The notes beneath the pieces are model-generated. The model was given only the letters and a program-made list of their open reading frames with translations, was not told the origin of the DNA and did not search any database. Of a DNA stretch of 64,000 nucleotides, positions 8,682 through 17,910 are shown in pieces; the stretch's first letter is position 1, and the number at the start of each line of letters is the position of its first letter. The stretch comes from Brenneria bubanii (lineage in GTDB: Bacteria > Pseudomonadota > Gammaproteobacteria > Enterobacterales > Enterobacteriaceae), in NCBI RefSeq assembly GCF_022378355.1, contig NZ_JAKMAJ010000009.1:62001-126000 (forward strand), in the 5' to 3' direction. A program made the translations under genes and the position numbers.

Positions 8682-9218
8682 ATGTCGTTAAAAAACGTCA
8701 TTCGAACTGCGGTACTGGCTTCCATTCCATTAGTGGCGTCATCCGTTTTTGCTGCTGACGGGACGATTAACTTCACTGGCACAGTGCTTAATTCCGCCTG
8801 CTCGGTAGACTCAACCGCAACCAGCACAACAGTATCGCTGGGAAATGTCTCGGCGGCATCACTAGGCAGCGTCGGGAGTTTTGCCGGAGGCTCCCCCTTC
8901 AAGATTTCCATGACCAACTGCCCGACCACCGTTAGCGCGGCATCGATCACCTTTGATGGCAATAGCGCGGATGGGAAAACGCTGTCGTTAGATAATCTGG
9001 GCGGTACGGGAATTGCCAGCGGCGTGGGAGTTGCATTATTCGAAGCCGATGGCGTAACCCGTATTCCTTTATCCACGGCATCAAAATTTATTACGCTGGA
9101 TACCAGCGCCACCAGCGTGGTTAACACCCTCAACTTTATTGCCAAATACGTTGCTATTGATACGGTCAGCCCGGGTACGGCAAATAGCTCCACCAACTTC
9201 ACCATCACCTATCAATGA
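8682..9218 (+). CDS. Major fimbrial subunit (type 1 pilin, FimA-like)
   Basis: 178 residues with a Sec signal peptide ending VFA at about residue 24, then a type 1 pilin domain: N-terminal donor-strand-type segment TINFTGTVLNSACSVD, two conserved cysteines forming the pilin disulfide (SACSVD and TNCPTT), and the C-terminal beta-zipper ending TNFTITYQ. It is the first gene of a chaperone-usher operon and is preceded by an AAAAAGG ribosome site. It should be exported, folded by the chaperone at 9274 and polymerised through the usher at 9995 into a surface fibre. Receptor and exact fimbrial class are not deducible. Confidence 0.92.
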   Translation: MSLKNVIRTAVLASIPLVASSVFAADGTINFTGTVLNSACSVDSTATSTTVSLGNVSAASLGSVGSFAGGSPFKISMTNCPTTVSAASITFDGNSADGKTLSLDNLGGTGIASGVGVALFEADGVTRIPLSTASKFITLDTSATSVVNTLNFIAKYVAIDTVSPGTANSSTNFTITYQ

Positions 9219-9273
9219 TATTCAGATGGTGCATTGAATAATGCGCCATCACTCTTTTTATAGCGATATCACA

Positions 9274-9948
9274 ATGAAAAAAAATATTTTTTTACTTTTC
9301 CTTTATTTTATTTTTTCAGCAAACTTTTGTTTTGCCAGTATTACCGTAGGCGGCACACGCTTAATCTATGACGATACGGAGCGAGAAACAACGCTGTCGA
9401 TATTTAATTCTCAGGATGGTGTCCCTACGCTGATTCAGTCCCGTATTGAAAGCGATAACGGAGAAAAAAACATACCTTTTATTATTACGCCGCCGCTGTT
9501 CCGGTTAGATCCGGGTAAAGAGGGCGTATTGCGTATTATGTATACCCAAAGCGGGCTGGCCCAGGATCGGGAATCCCTGTTCTGGCTGAGTTCGAAAGCC
9601 ATACCATCGACAGACAAAGAAGCCACCAACAGCCTGATGGTGGCGGTCAAAACGCGGATCAAACTTATTTATCGCCCGGCGAAGCTAAAAGGCGCGCAGG
9701 CGCAGGATGCCTGGATGAAACTGCTGCCGGTATTAAAAGGAAGCGATCTCGAGATCGGTAATCCAACGCCTTATTACATTTCATTGCAGCAATTAAAGAT
9801 CAACGACAAAGCCGTTACGCCGGTCCCCACGATTGCGCCGTTCAGTAGCCGAGTGTTCTATTCCGGCGCCAAGAAAAATGACCGGGTTAGCTGGAAAGCG
9901 ATCAACGACTACGGCGCAATAACCAATATCATGTCTCGTTCACTGTAA
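9274..9948 (+). CDS. Periplasmic fimbrial chaperone (PapD/FimC family)
   Basis: 224 residues with a hydrophobic signal peptide ending CFA, followed by the two immunoglobulin-like domains of fimbrial chaperones. Visible landmarks are GGTRLIYDDTERETTLSIFN near the N-terminus, FIITPPLFRLDPGKEGVLRI with the F1-G1 strand region, RESLFWLSSKAIP and VAVKTRIKLIYRP. The start at 9274 gives a normal signal peptide; the frame open from 9241 would add an implausible hydrophilic leader. It binds pilin subunits by donor-strand complementation and hands them to the usher encoded next. Confidence 0.92.
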   Translation: MKKNIFLLFLYFIFSANFCFASITVGGTRLIYDDTERETTLSIFNSQDGVPTLIQSRIESDNGEKNIPFIITPPLFRLDPGKEGVLRIMYTQSGLAQDRESLFWLSSKAIPSTDKEATNSLMVAVKTRIKLIYRPAKLKGAQAQDAWMKLLPVLKGSDLEIGNPTPYYISLQQLKINDKAVTPVPTIAPFSSRVFYSGAKKNDRVSWKAINDYGAITNIMSRSL

Positions 9949-9994
9949 TGTTCCGTGAAGCCCCCCAGAGAAGCTATTTTCAGTTGAGATTACG

Positions 9995-12463
9995 ATGAAC
10001 AGCCTATTATTCCCACTGAAGAATATGCCGTTAAAAAACATTGGGATCATCACCTTAGGCATCTTCATTTGTCCTGGCGTTTTCGCGCAGGTATGGTTCA
10101 ATCCCAGCGCCATAGATAATGCGGATGGCTCAATCAGCGATACCGACCTTCAGCATTTCAACAATGGCGGGCAGCGACCAGGCCGCTACAATACCGCTAT
10201 TTACGTAAATGATAATTATGTCCTGCGGGAACAGGTCGAGTTTATCAATAGTCAGGACGGCAGCCTGATTCCGCTGCTGAACCTTGATCTCATCTCGCGG
10301 CTGGGGATAAATCCAGGCCCGATCGCACAACAAGAACAAGCGTCACCGCCGTCAGAGCGCCGGCAAGGCGTCGGGGCGATCCCGCACGCCTCGACGACGT
10401 TCGACATCACGCTGCAACGCCTTGATATCTCGATTCCTCAGGCCTATCTGTCTCCTCGCACCCAGGGCGCCATTTCACGCGATTTGTGGCAAGACGGTCT
10501 GCCGACCATGATGGTGGGATATTCCGCCAGCGGCGCGCGCACCTGGACCAAGGGCGCCAAAAGCAGCGATAACCGCTTTCTCGGCCTGAATAGCGGCATT
10601 AATCTTGGCGGATGGCGTTTGAGAAATTATTCGACCTACGTCGCGAATGACCGCTCGACCAAATGGAATAGCATCAACTCAACGCTGTCCCATGACGTCA
10701 GGGCCATCAACGGCCAGCTATTGCTGGGCGACGCCAATACCCGTGGCGATCTGTTCGACAGCGTAAAGATGCGCGGCATACAGCTTGTTTCCCAAGACGC
10801 CATGCTCCCCGATAGCCAGCGAGGCTTCGCGCCGGTCATCCGCGGCATTGCCGCCACCAGCGCGATGGTCACCGTACGCCAGAATAACGTAATCATTTAT
10901 CAAACCTATGTCGCGCCGGGCGCCTTTGAATTTCACGACCTCTACCCCACCGGCAGCAATGGCGATCTCTACGTCACCGTTGAAGGGGTAGACGGCAGTA
11001 AACATGAGTTTATCCAGCCGTTTTCCTCCGTACCGAATATGCTACGGGAAGGCAACTTTCGTTATGAGCTCAATCTGGGCGAATACCAGTCAGTCAGCAA
11101 GAGCGCCGACAGCCCGAACCTGATGCTCGGTTCGCTGTTTTACGGCGTTTCTAACTCGCTGACGCTCTATGGCGGCGGGATCGTCGCCGAAGGTTACCAT
11201 TCCGGCGCCCTCGGCGCAGGCATCGGGCTGGGTCAACTGGGATCGCTGTCATTCGACGTTATCGCCGCCAAGGCCACGACGGCGGAGGACCAACGGCGTC
11301 AGGGTTATGCCTACCGGGTTCAGTACGCGAAAACCGTGACGGCCACCGACACCACCCTGACGCTGAGCAGCTACCGTTATTCCACCGAGGGTTATTACTC
11401 GTTGCAGGAGGCGAATGAACGCGCCACTATCAACGGCAATAAGAAAAGCCGTTTTCAACTGGTGCTTTCCCAGTCAACCGGCAGCGTCGGCAATCTCTAT
11501 TTTTCAGGCTACCAGCAGGATTACCGGCAAAACGGGCATAAGGAACGCAATCTCAACGTCGGCTGGAATATCTCGCACTCAGGCGTGAACTATAATGTCG
11601 GCTATGCCTTAAGCAAAACCAGCTACGGCATCCTCGATCGACAGTTGACCTTCAGTCTGCAAATCCCCCTCGACCGCTGGCTCAGCAATACCTGGACGAC
11701 CGCAACCACCACGGTCAAAAACCATCGCCGCAATCAAACGCAATTGGGGATCGGCGGTACGGCATTGGCGGATAACAATCTCAGCTACAGCCTGCAGCAG
11801 AGCTACGACCACCAGAATCGCGACAATAGCGGCAACGCCAGTATCAACTACAAAAACGCCTATAGCGAAGCCAACGCCGGCTATAACTACGCGGCCGACA
11901 CGCGCCAGTTTAATGCCGCGCTGCGCGGCGGCATTGTGGCGCATCCTTATGGCGTCACGCTGTCACAACCGCTCAGCGACACCCTGATGCTGGTACGCGC
12001 GGCCGATACCGCCGGCATCAAAGTGAGGAACAACGTAGGGGTCGCCACAGACTGGCGAGGCTATGCCGTGGTGCCCTATGCCTCAGCCTACCGTAATAAC
12101 AGCATCGCGCTGGATATGCGCTCGCTACCGGCCAATGCCGAGTTGGACGAACCGGTCAAGAATATCGTCCCAAGCTATGGCGCCTTGGTATTGGCGGACT
12201 TCCAGGTCAGAAAAGGTTATCGGGCGTTGATCACCTTGACTCATCAGGGTAAAGCGGTGCCTTTCGGCGCCAGCGTGATGACGGACGGTGAACCTGAAAG
12301 CACGGGGATCGTGGCGGATAACGGAGAAGTCTACCTGAGCGGTTTGCCGGCGACAGGCGCACTGCATGTTTCATGGGGAAAGCACCAAAGCTGCGCCGTG
12401 AACTACCGGCTGGACGACGCCCTGGACGCCACCATTCAAACACCGCACTTCGCATGCCAATAG
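9995..12463 (+). CDS. Outer-membrane fimbrial usher (PapC/FimD family)
   Basis: 822 residues, normal for the family. A signal peptide ends VFA before QVWFNPSAI, the typical start of the usher N-terminal domain that recruits chaperone-subunit complexes. The transmembrane barrel follows, with a plug region around TIRQ-like VTVRQNNVIIYQTYVAPGAFEFHDLYPT and FSSVPNMLREG, and two C-terminal domains ending HFACQ. It secretes and assembles the fimbria. The following adhesin gene starts 26 bases after its stop codon. Confidence 0.94.
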   Translation: MNSLLFPLKNMPLKNIGIITLGIFICPGVFAQVWFNPSAIDNADGSISDTDLQHFNNGGQRPGRYNTAIYVNDNYVLREQVEFINSQDGSLIPLLNLDLISRLGINPGPIAQQEQASPPSERRQGVGAIPHASTTFDITLQRLDISIPQAYLSPRTQGAISRDLWQDGLPTMMVGYSASGARTWTKGAKSSDNRFLGLNSGINLGGWRLRNYSTYVANDRSTKWNSINSTLSHDVRAINGQLLLGDANTRGDLFDSVKMRGIQLVSQDAMLPDSQRGFAPVIRGIAATSAMVTVRQNNVIIYQTYVAPGAFEFHDLYPTGSNGDLYVTVEGVDGSKHEFIQPFSSVPNMLREGNFRYELNLGEYQSVSKSADSPNLMLGSLFYGVSNSLTLYGGGIVAEGYHSGALGAGIGLGQLGSLSFDVIAAKATTAEDQRRQGYAYRVQYAKTVTATDTTLTLSSYRYSTEGYYSLQEANERATINGNKKSRFQLVLSQSTGSVGNLYFSGYQQDYRQNGHKERNLNVGWNISHSGVNYNVGYALSKTSYGILDRQLTFSLQIPLDRWLSNTWTTATTTVKNHRRNQTQLGIGGTALADNNLSYSLQQSYDHQNRDNSGNASINYKNAYSEANAGYNYAADTRQFNAALRGGIVAHPYGVTLSQPLSDTLMLVRAADTAGIKVRNNVGVATDWRGYAVVPYASAYRNNSIALDMRSLPANAELDEPVKNIVPSYGALVLADFQVRKGYRALITLTHQGKAVPFGASVMTDGEPESTGIVADNGEVYLSGLPATGALHVSWGKHQSCAVNYRLDDALDATIQTPHFACQ

Positions 12464-12489
12464 TCGATGAATTAAACCAAGGAACCTCT

Positions 12490-13458
12490 ATGTATCGCGC
12501 GTTTTTTATTTTCCTGCCGCTGGCATGGCTAACGTTATCGCCGGCGCCATCGCGGGCCGGTAGCTGTACCGCCAACAGTACGTCACACAGCGTATCGCTG
12601 GCGCAACTGCCACGGGACGTGCCTGTCGGCACCGTGCTGGCGACAGGTTCGATAACCACCAGCGTAACCTGTACGGCAGACACCGCGCAGGCGCTTAGCT
12701 GGCTCGCCATCCCCTCCAGCGCTAATCAGGACTATGGCGCGTCTTCGATCGCCAACGTCAGAAAAACCGCTTATCCGGGCATCGGCGTCTATTGGGAAAA
12801 TATCGCCTCCGGTACCGGTACGGTGAAGATTATCTCCGCCATCGCGCTGAACGACTCTGGCACGACCAACCAGCGCGGCATGCAGGTGGGCTCGTCTAGC
12901 ATGGTGGACACCTTTAAGCTGGTCAAGATTAGCGATATTGCCTCCGGCGCCTGGCCGCCGCTCAGTTTAGGATGGAGCTACCGTAACCAGCCCAATACCC
13001 AAACCGGCGCGCTGTTCGCCATTAATCTGCTGTCCGCGCCGGTTTCCGTGTCGGCCTGTAGCGTAAACAATCAGGCGGTCAACGTGTCGTTTTCTACCAT
13101 CAAAGGACAGATCGACCTGAAAGGCCCCGGCACCACCACGGCGGCGCAGCCGTTTAATCTGTCGCTCAACTGTACGGCCGCAACGCCCATCAATGTGACC
13201 TTCGGCGGCATAAGAAACGCCATCGATAACGCGTTGGGGATTTTGGCGCTGGATGACGATTCGGGCGCGACGGGCATCGGCGTACAGTTGCTGCGTAACA
13301 ATCAGCCATTAATTATCGGCAACGCCATTTCTTTAGGCAAAACCAACAGCGATGGAAATATTGATTTCCCATTCAGCGCCAGAGTGTATCAAAGCGGCGA
13401 ACGCGTCACCGCCGGCGCATTCCGCGCCACGGCGACCTTCACGCTGACTTATCAGTAA
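12490..13458 (+). CDS. Fimbrial tip adhesin / minor pilin
   Basis: 322 residues with a signal peptide ending SRA, an N-terminal domain with paired cysteines (SCTANS, VTCTAD) and a C-terminal pilin domain (SACSVNNQAVNVSF, LNCTAATP, ATFTLTYQ). Two-domain architecture and last position in the operon are those of a tip adhesin: the first half would bind the receptor, the second half joins the fibre. The start at 12490 gives a proper signal peptide and follows AAGGAA; the longer frame overlaps the usher gene. The lectin-like half has no recognisable specificity. The C-terminal ends of this protein and of the major pilin are similar, as expected for donor-strand exchange. Confidence 0.85.
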   Translation: MYRAFFIFLPLAWLTLSPAPSRAGSCTANSTSHSVSLAQLPRDVPVGTVLATGSITTSVTCTADTAQALSWLAIPSSANQDYGASSIANVRKTAYPGIGVYWENIASGTGTVKIISAIALNDSGTTNQRGMQVGSSSMVDTFKLVKISDIASGAWPPLSLGWSYRNQPNTQTGALFAINLLSAPVSVSACSVNNQAVNVSFSTIKGQIDLKGPGTTTAAQPFNLSLNCTAATPINVTFGGIRNAIDNALGILALDDDSGATGIGVQLLRNNQPLIIGNAISLGKTNSDGNIDFPFSARVYQSGERVTAGAFRATATFTLTYQ

Positions 13459-13561
13459 GCGCCGTCATGCTCTCTCGGTACTCGACATGGTTCGAACTGC
13501 GGGAAAGCGTCCACCCCGCCGACGACTTGAAGTATGGCAAATATCATGACTGGATATCTCT

Positions 13562-14104
13562 ATGATATATACACATAGCAATAATCATTTTTTTAGTCAG
13601 GGCATCACGTCATTATTCAGAAAAACGGAATTTCAGATTCTGGAAAATACCATATTTATCGATATGAGTAGCAACGATCTGAAATGCGGCTGGCTATATG
13701 ACGCCTATTCCCGTTTCCTACGCATCATCTTTGTTGATGAAGCTATTTTTCACATTGCGAAGCGCCTGTGCTATGGCGGCAGAACGTTGGTCATTCATAA
13801 AAAAACGCCATTGAATGATATCGTTATCCGCCTGGAAACGTTTCTAAACAATCAACGCCGTCGCGGTACGGGTTCAGCAACCGAGAAATCGCCGATTACA
13901 GTCAGAGAACAACAGGTCCTGGCCCATTTATTTTCCGGAAAAACGGCGCATTATTGCGCCGATCGATTGGGCATCAATATAAAAACCGTCAGTCAACATA
14001 AACGTTCGGCGATAAAAAAACTGGGATTAAAAAACACCGGTGAACTTTATATCTATAACAAATCCATCAAACTGTTATTAAAAGACAGTGGGCTTTATCG
14101 ATAA
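13562..14104 (+). CDS. LuxR/FixJ-type helix-turn-helix regulator
   Basis: 180 residues. The C-terminal third is a GerE-type DNA-binding domain: ITVREQQVLAHLFSGKTAHYCADRLGINIKTVSQHKRSAIKKLG. The N-terminal 105 residues resemble the reduced receiver-like domain of fimbrial and capsule regulators without an obvious phosphorylation aspartate pattern that I can place. It starts 103 bases after the adhesin gene in the same direction, with AT-rich codons like the MarT-like gene, so control of the fimbrial operon is a fair inference. An alternative is an unrelated orphan regulator. Confidence 0.78.
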   Translation: MIYTHSNNHFFSQGITSLFRKTEFQILENTIFIDMSSNDLKCGWLYDAYSRFLRIIFVDEAIFHIAKRLCYGGRTLVIHKKTPLNDIVIRLETFLNNQRRRGTGSATEKSPITVREQQVLAHLFSGKTAHYCADRLGINIKTVSQHKRSAIKKLGLKNTGELYIYNKSIKLLLKDSGLYR

Positions 14105-14194
14105 AACCGATTTTTTATAAAACGCGGCCCGGAGAAAACAGAATGATAAATCGGTTCATAGAAGGATTATTGACTGTCGCAATAGCCGTTCCCA

Positions 14195-15091
14195 TTATTG
14201 GGGCTGGCTAATGTCGGCGATAAACGCGGCCAGCGCCGGCGCGTTGTCCTGTTTGCGCCATGCGAGGGCGACCTCATACGCCACCGGCGCACATTGCCCG
14301 GTCAGCGGTCGAAAGGCGACATGATCCCAGCCGCCGCGCTGCAAAAATTCAGGCACCAGGGCTATGCCTAATCCCGCCGCGACTAATCCTACGATGGTTT
14401 CCATCTGCACCGCTTGCTGCCCGATGCGCGGCGTAAATCCTGCCTGTTCGCAGGCCATATGAATCGTTCGGAACAGCCCCGGCCCTTCGCTTTCAGGAAA
14501 CATCACCCAGGATTCATTCGCCAATGCGCCCATGGTCAGTGACGCTTCCGCCGCCAGCGCATGATCTTGCGGCAAAGCCGCAACCAATCGGCTGGAGAGC
14601 AGCGGCTGCTGAGCCAGATAGGGAACGGCGTACTCCGGTACAGGCAGCGCGACGATGGCGACATCAAGCCGATCTTCCAGCAAGGCTTTAACCTGCCGCG
14701 CGGTGGTGGCCTCCTGTAGTTCCAGCGCCACGTCCGGGTGCGCCTTGCTGAAACGAGCGACTATCTCGGGCAGACGGTGACGCACCGCGCTGGCGATGAA
14801 GCCAATGCGCAACGATCCGATCAACCCTTGACCCGCGCGCCGAGTCAGCGCTTCGGCGCGCGCCATCTGCGCCAATGTCCGGCGCGCTTCCTCTTGCAGC
14901 ACTACCCCGGCGGCGGTTAAGCCGGTAATACGATTGGTACGTTCAAACAGGCGAACGCCCAGCTCATCCTCCATATTGCGGATAGCGGCCGTCAGCGGCG
15001 GCTGAGCCATGTGCAACCGTTCGGCCGCCCGGCGATAGTTCATGGTTTCCGCGACGACCAAAAATTGCCGCAACTGGCGCAGGCTCAACAT
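14195..15091 (-). CDS. LysR-family transcriptional regulator
   Basis: 298 residues beginning MLSLRQLRQFLVVAETMNYRRAAERL, a classic LysR helix-turn-helix, with the effector domain from about residue 90. The sequence MAQPPLTAAIRNMEDELGVRLFER is close to the BenM/CatM-like group. It is divergent from the alpha/beta-hydrolase-fold gene at 15193, with a TTTAAT-GT-ATTAAA palindrome in between, and probably controls that gene. The effector is unknown. Confidence 0.9.
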   Translation of the reverse strand: MLSLRQLRQFLVVAETMNYRRAAERLHMAQPPLTAAIRNMEDELGVRLFERTNRITGLTAAGVVLQEEARRTLAQMARAEALTRRAGQGLIGSLRIGFIASAVRHRLPEIVARFSKAHPDVALELQEATTARQVKALLEDRLDVAIVALPVPEYAVPYLAQQPLLSSRLVAALPQDHALAAEASLTMGALANESWVMFPESEGPGLFRTIHMACEQAGFTPRIGQQAVQMETIVGLVAAGLGIALVPEFLQRGGWDHVAFRPLTGQCAPVAYEVALAWRKQDNAPALAAFIADISQPQ

Positions 15092-15102
15092 AAATCGATA
15101 CC

Positions 15103-15116
15103 TTTAATGTATTAAA
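15103..15116. promoter_or_regulatory. Palindrome in the LysR/hydrolase divergent promoter
   Basis: Perfect TTTAAT-GT-ATTAAA dyad 12 bases before the LysR start codon and about 77 before the hydrolase. Position fits autoregulation by the LysR protein, but the sequence is all A/T apart from the centre. Confidence 0.35.
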
Positions 15117-15192
15117 TAATCATATAGATAGTATTAGACATATCACTATTGAGTACCGATGATAAGTTTTATTTCACACAGGAAATATTGCG

Positions 15193-16341
15193 ATGGCCGA
15201 TTCAGACAATTCACGATCTTTCGCGGGACGGAATAGAAAGAAGCTGGCGAACCTGCTGCTGGCTATCGCGCCGTTGGCATCCGCGGACGGTTCGGAACAG
15301 GACCAGAAAACATCGACGCAGGCGGCAGAGACGACACTGGTCAGGGAAGATCGACGCATCGTTTTGCAACCCGGAACATCGCTCTTTATCAGGGAAGTCA
15401 GACCGGCGTCACTCCCCGCCGGCAACCGCGCGGCGCCGGTGCTGTTGCTGCACGGCGCGCGCGTGCCCGGCGTCGCCTCTTTCGATCTGCCGGTCGCTGG
15501 CGGATCGCTCGCCGGCGACCTTGCGTCGGCGGGCTATCGCGTTTATATCATGGACCTGCGCGGCTATGGTTTTTCCAGCCGGCCGGCGGCCATGAGCGAG
15601 CCGCCGGAACGCAGCGCGCCGCTAATGCGCACGGCCGATGCCGTTGACGACATCGGTGCGGCGATAGGCGCCATTATGCAGTGGAGCCACAGCGACAAGA
15701 TCAGCATCGTCGGCTGGGCGACCGGTGGACACTGGGCCGGCGCATATGCCGCGCAATATCCGCAGCATGTCGATCGGCTGGTGCTCTATAACACGCTCTA
15801 CGGCGGCAGTCGTCATCACGACACGCTCGGCCTGGGATCGCCGCTCGATACGCCCGACAATCCCGGCACCTTTAACGCATCCCGCTTCGGCGGCTATCGG
15901 GTCAATAGCCGCGACAGCTTGTTTCCCGCCTGGGACAACAGTATTCCGCTAGAGGACAAGACGCGCTGGCGGGATGAACGGGTCGCGCAGGCCTATGCCG
16001 ATGCGGCGCTGGCGTCGGACGATACCGCTTACCGCAGAGATCCGCCCGGCTTCAGAGCGCCTTCCGGCGCTATGGCCGACAGCTTTGAACTGGCGATAGG
16101 TAAAAAACAGTGGCAGGCGTCACGCCTTACCATGCCGGTGCTGGTTATCCGCTCAGAGAGAGATTTCTGGAGCCGCCCGGAAGATGCCGACGCGCTGGAG
16201 CAGGAAGCGCCCAACGCACAGGCGCTGACCATCCCGGCGGCCACTCACTTCGTCCACCTCGATCGGGACGAGGCCGGAAGGGGCCGGTTTCTGTCAGCCG
16301 TCAGCCGATTTCTGATGCCCGAAGGCGATGAACGGAAGTGA
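15193..16341 (+). CDS. Alpha/beta-hydrolase-fold protein with alanine at the nucleophile position
   Basis: 382 residues. The fold is clear: VLLLHGAR oxyanion strand-turn (83-90), YIMDLRGYGFSSRP, the elbow strand IVGWATGGHWAG, AAQYPQHVDRLVLYN, LVIRSERDFWSRPED (acid region) and ATHFVHLD (histidine region). The nucleophile elbow G-x-S-x-G reads G174-W-A176-T-G178, so the expected serine is alanine. Acid and histidine positions look kept. Residues 1-50 are a hydrophilic extension with one weak hydrophobic patch. A strong AGGAAAT ribosome site precedes the ATG. It may be non-catalytic, or use another nucleophile. The divergent LysR gene suggests a small-molecule inducible role. Confidence 0.8.
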   Translation: MADSDNSRSFAGRNRKKLANLLLAIAPLASADGSEQDQKTSTQAAETTLVREDRRIVLQPGTSLFIREVRPASLPAGNRAAPVLLLHGARVPGVASFDLPVAGGSLAGDLASAGYRVYIMDLRGYGFSSRPAAMSEPPERSAPLMRTADAVDDIGAAIGAIMQWSHSDKISIVGWATGGHWAGAYAAQYPQHVDRLVLYNTLYGGSRHHDTLGLGSPLDTPDNPGTFNASRFGGYRVNSRDSLFPAWDNSIPLEDKTRWRDERVAQAYADAALASDDTAYRRDPPGFRAPSGAMADSFELAIGKKQWQASRLTMPVLVIRSERDFWSRPEDADALEQEAPNAQALTIPAATHFVHLDRDEAGRGRFLSAVSRFLMPEGDERK

Positions 16342-16398
16342 CTATCCGCGAGAACGGCCACGCCTAATGCGAAATAACCGGCGCGATGGTGACTGAGC

Positions 16399-17772
16399 TC
16401 ATACGGTGTTGCTTATTTCCGCCGTCAGCAGCGCGCCCAGCAAAGCAAAGCCGATCAAGGCGGCAAAACCGTACTGAAACCCGGCCATGCCGGGATGATG
16501 ATTGAGGACGATCACCATCAAGGCAACCGAGATCGCACCGCTGGCGTATTGCGCCGTGATCATCAATCCGCTGGCGCCCCCCTGCCGTTCATCCGGCACG
16601 TCATGCATGCCAACGACGAATTTGGCGGTGTAGATCATTCCATGCCCCACGCCGCTCAATAACAATCCAGGGATGAAGCCAAGCCAGACGATCTGCGTCC
16701 GGAGCGAGATGACGATAAGCAATAATCCGGCGGCGCCAAGCAGAAACCCCCAACACAATACCCTGAGCGCCGCCATACGCGCGAACAGCTTACCGGCCGC
16801 GGCGTTGCCGACAATAATCATCAGCGTCAACGGGATGAAAAGCAGCCCGGTTTGCAACGCGCTGTAACCGTAGTGCGCCTGCGTCAGTAAGGTAAGCAGG
16901 AAGAGTTCGGTTCCCACGCTGGCCATATATAGCGCGCTGGCGATGCTTCCGCGCTGCAAAGAGACTACCCCCCTGACCTCGCGCGTCACTAACGGCTGTC
17001 TGCCATATTTTTCACCGAAGAGAAACAGTGATGAAAATATTGTGGTCGCGCCAAGCCAGCGATGAGTATTGATGTGATCAAGGCCGTGTTCGGCTAACGA
17101 AGCCATCGCCAGCACCATGCTCAGTACGCTGGCGGTTCCCAGTAACGACGACAATAGCGGCAGTTTTTGACGCGGCGCCGGACAAACCATCCGGTGGAAA
17201 TAACGGCGAGCAGACCAGATACATATCAGCCCGATCGGCACATTGACCAAAAACACCAGCCGCCAGCTGAACTGGGCAAAGAGTCCACCCAGCACGACGC
17301 CGGCAACCAGGCCCGCGGCGCCTACCGAGCTCCATAGCGTTAATGCCTTCGCCCGCTCTCGCCCCGGACTGAAATGATGTGAAATCAACGCGATAATAGC
17401 CGGTTGCAGCAGCGCAGCCCCCAGCCCCTGAACGCCGCGAGCGACTATCAGCGCGGCAGCGGAGGTGGTTAGCCCGCCCAGCAGTGATGCCAGACTGAAC
17501 AACGCCATAGCCAACATAAACATTTTTTTTGCGCCGACCGCATCGCAAAGTCTGCCGCCCGCCAGCAAAAAACCGGCGAATATCACGCCATAGGCGGAAA
17601 CAATCCATTGCGCATGCGCATCGGCCAATTGCAGACTACTGGCGATATTGGGCAATGCGACATAGATAATCGAATAATCCAGCGCGATAACAAATTGCGC
17701 CGACGACAGTACGTACAGCACAGGCGCTAAACGCCAGCGACGGCGCGGCGATGCAGCAAGGCATGCTGGCAT
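16399..17772 (-). CDS. MFS drug:H+ antiporter, DHA2 (14-span) type
   Basis: 457-residue transporter with the DHA2 signatures: LDYSIIYVALPNIASSLQL in span 1, GGRLCDAVGAKKMFM (motif A), LIVARGVQGLGAALLQPA and the motif C region GAAGLVAGVVLGG. It probably exports toxic organic compounds using the proton gradient. I chose the start at 17772 because a GGAGAAG ribosome site lies 9 bases before it and because a long palindrome (17802-17829) covers the region that the longer frame (to 17829) would translate. It is divergent from a LysR gene at 17911. Confidence 0.86.
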   Translation of the reverse strand: MPACLAASPRRRWRLAPVLYVLSSAQFVIALDYSIIYVALPNIASSLQLADAHAQWIVSAYGVIFAGFLLAGGRLCDAVGAKKMFMLAMALFSLASLLGGLTTSAAALIVARGVQGLGAALLQPAIIALISHHFSPGRERAKALTLWSSVGAAGLVAGVVLGGLFAQFSWRLVFLVNVPIGLICIWSARRYFHRMVCPAPRQKLPLLSSLLGTASVLSMVLAMASLAEHGLDHINTHRWLGATTIFSSLFLFGEKYGRQPLVTREVRGVVSLQRGSIASALYMASVGTELFLLTLLTQAHYGYSALQTGLLFIPLTLMIIVGNAAAGKLFARMAALRVLCWGFLLGAAGLLLIVISLRTQIVWLGFIPGLLLSGVGHGMIYTAKFVVGMHDVPDERQGGASGLMITAQYASGAISVALMVIVLNHHPGMAGFQYGFAALIGFALLGALLTAEISNTV

Positions 17773-17801
17773 AACTTTCTTCTCCCAGTATGGATCAAAC
17801 C

Positions 17802-17829
17802 TTGATAAATGAATTGAATTCATCATCAA
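17802..17829. promoter_or_regulatory. Nested palindrome between MFS exporter and LysR gene
   Basis: A perfect ATGAATT-G-AATTCAT dyad (17809-17823) is flanked by TTGAT on the left and ATCAA on the right, making a 28-base imperfect palindrome in the divergent promoter. A second TTGAT-TTC-ATCAA dyad lies at about 17878-17890. Repeated TTGAT/ATCAA half-sites suggest binding sites for the LysR protein at 17911. Confidence 0.5.
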
Positions 17830-17910
17830 TGCAGCGTTTAATCAGCTTATCGCCATAAATGAAGGCAACTCAAAGTCATTGATTTCATCAATAGATGAGA
17901 TAAATTCACC

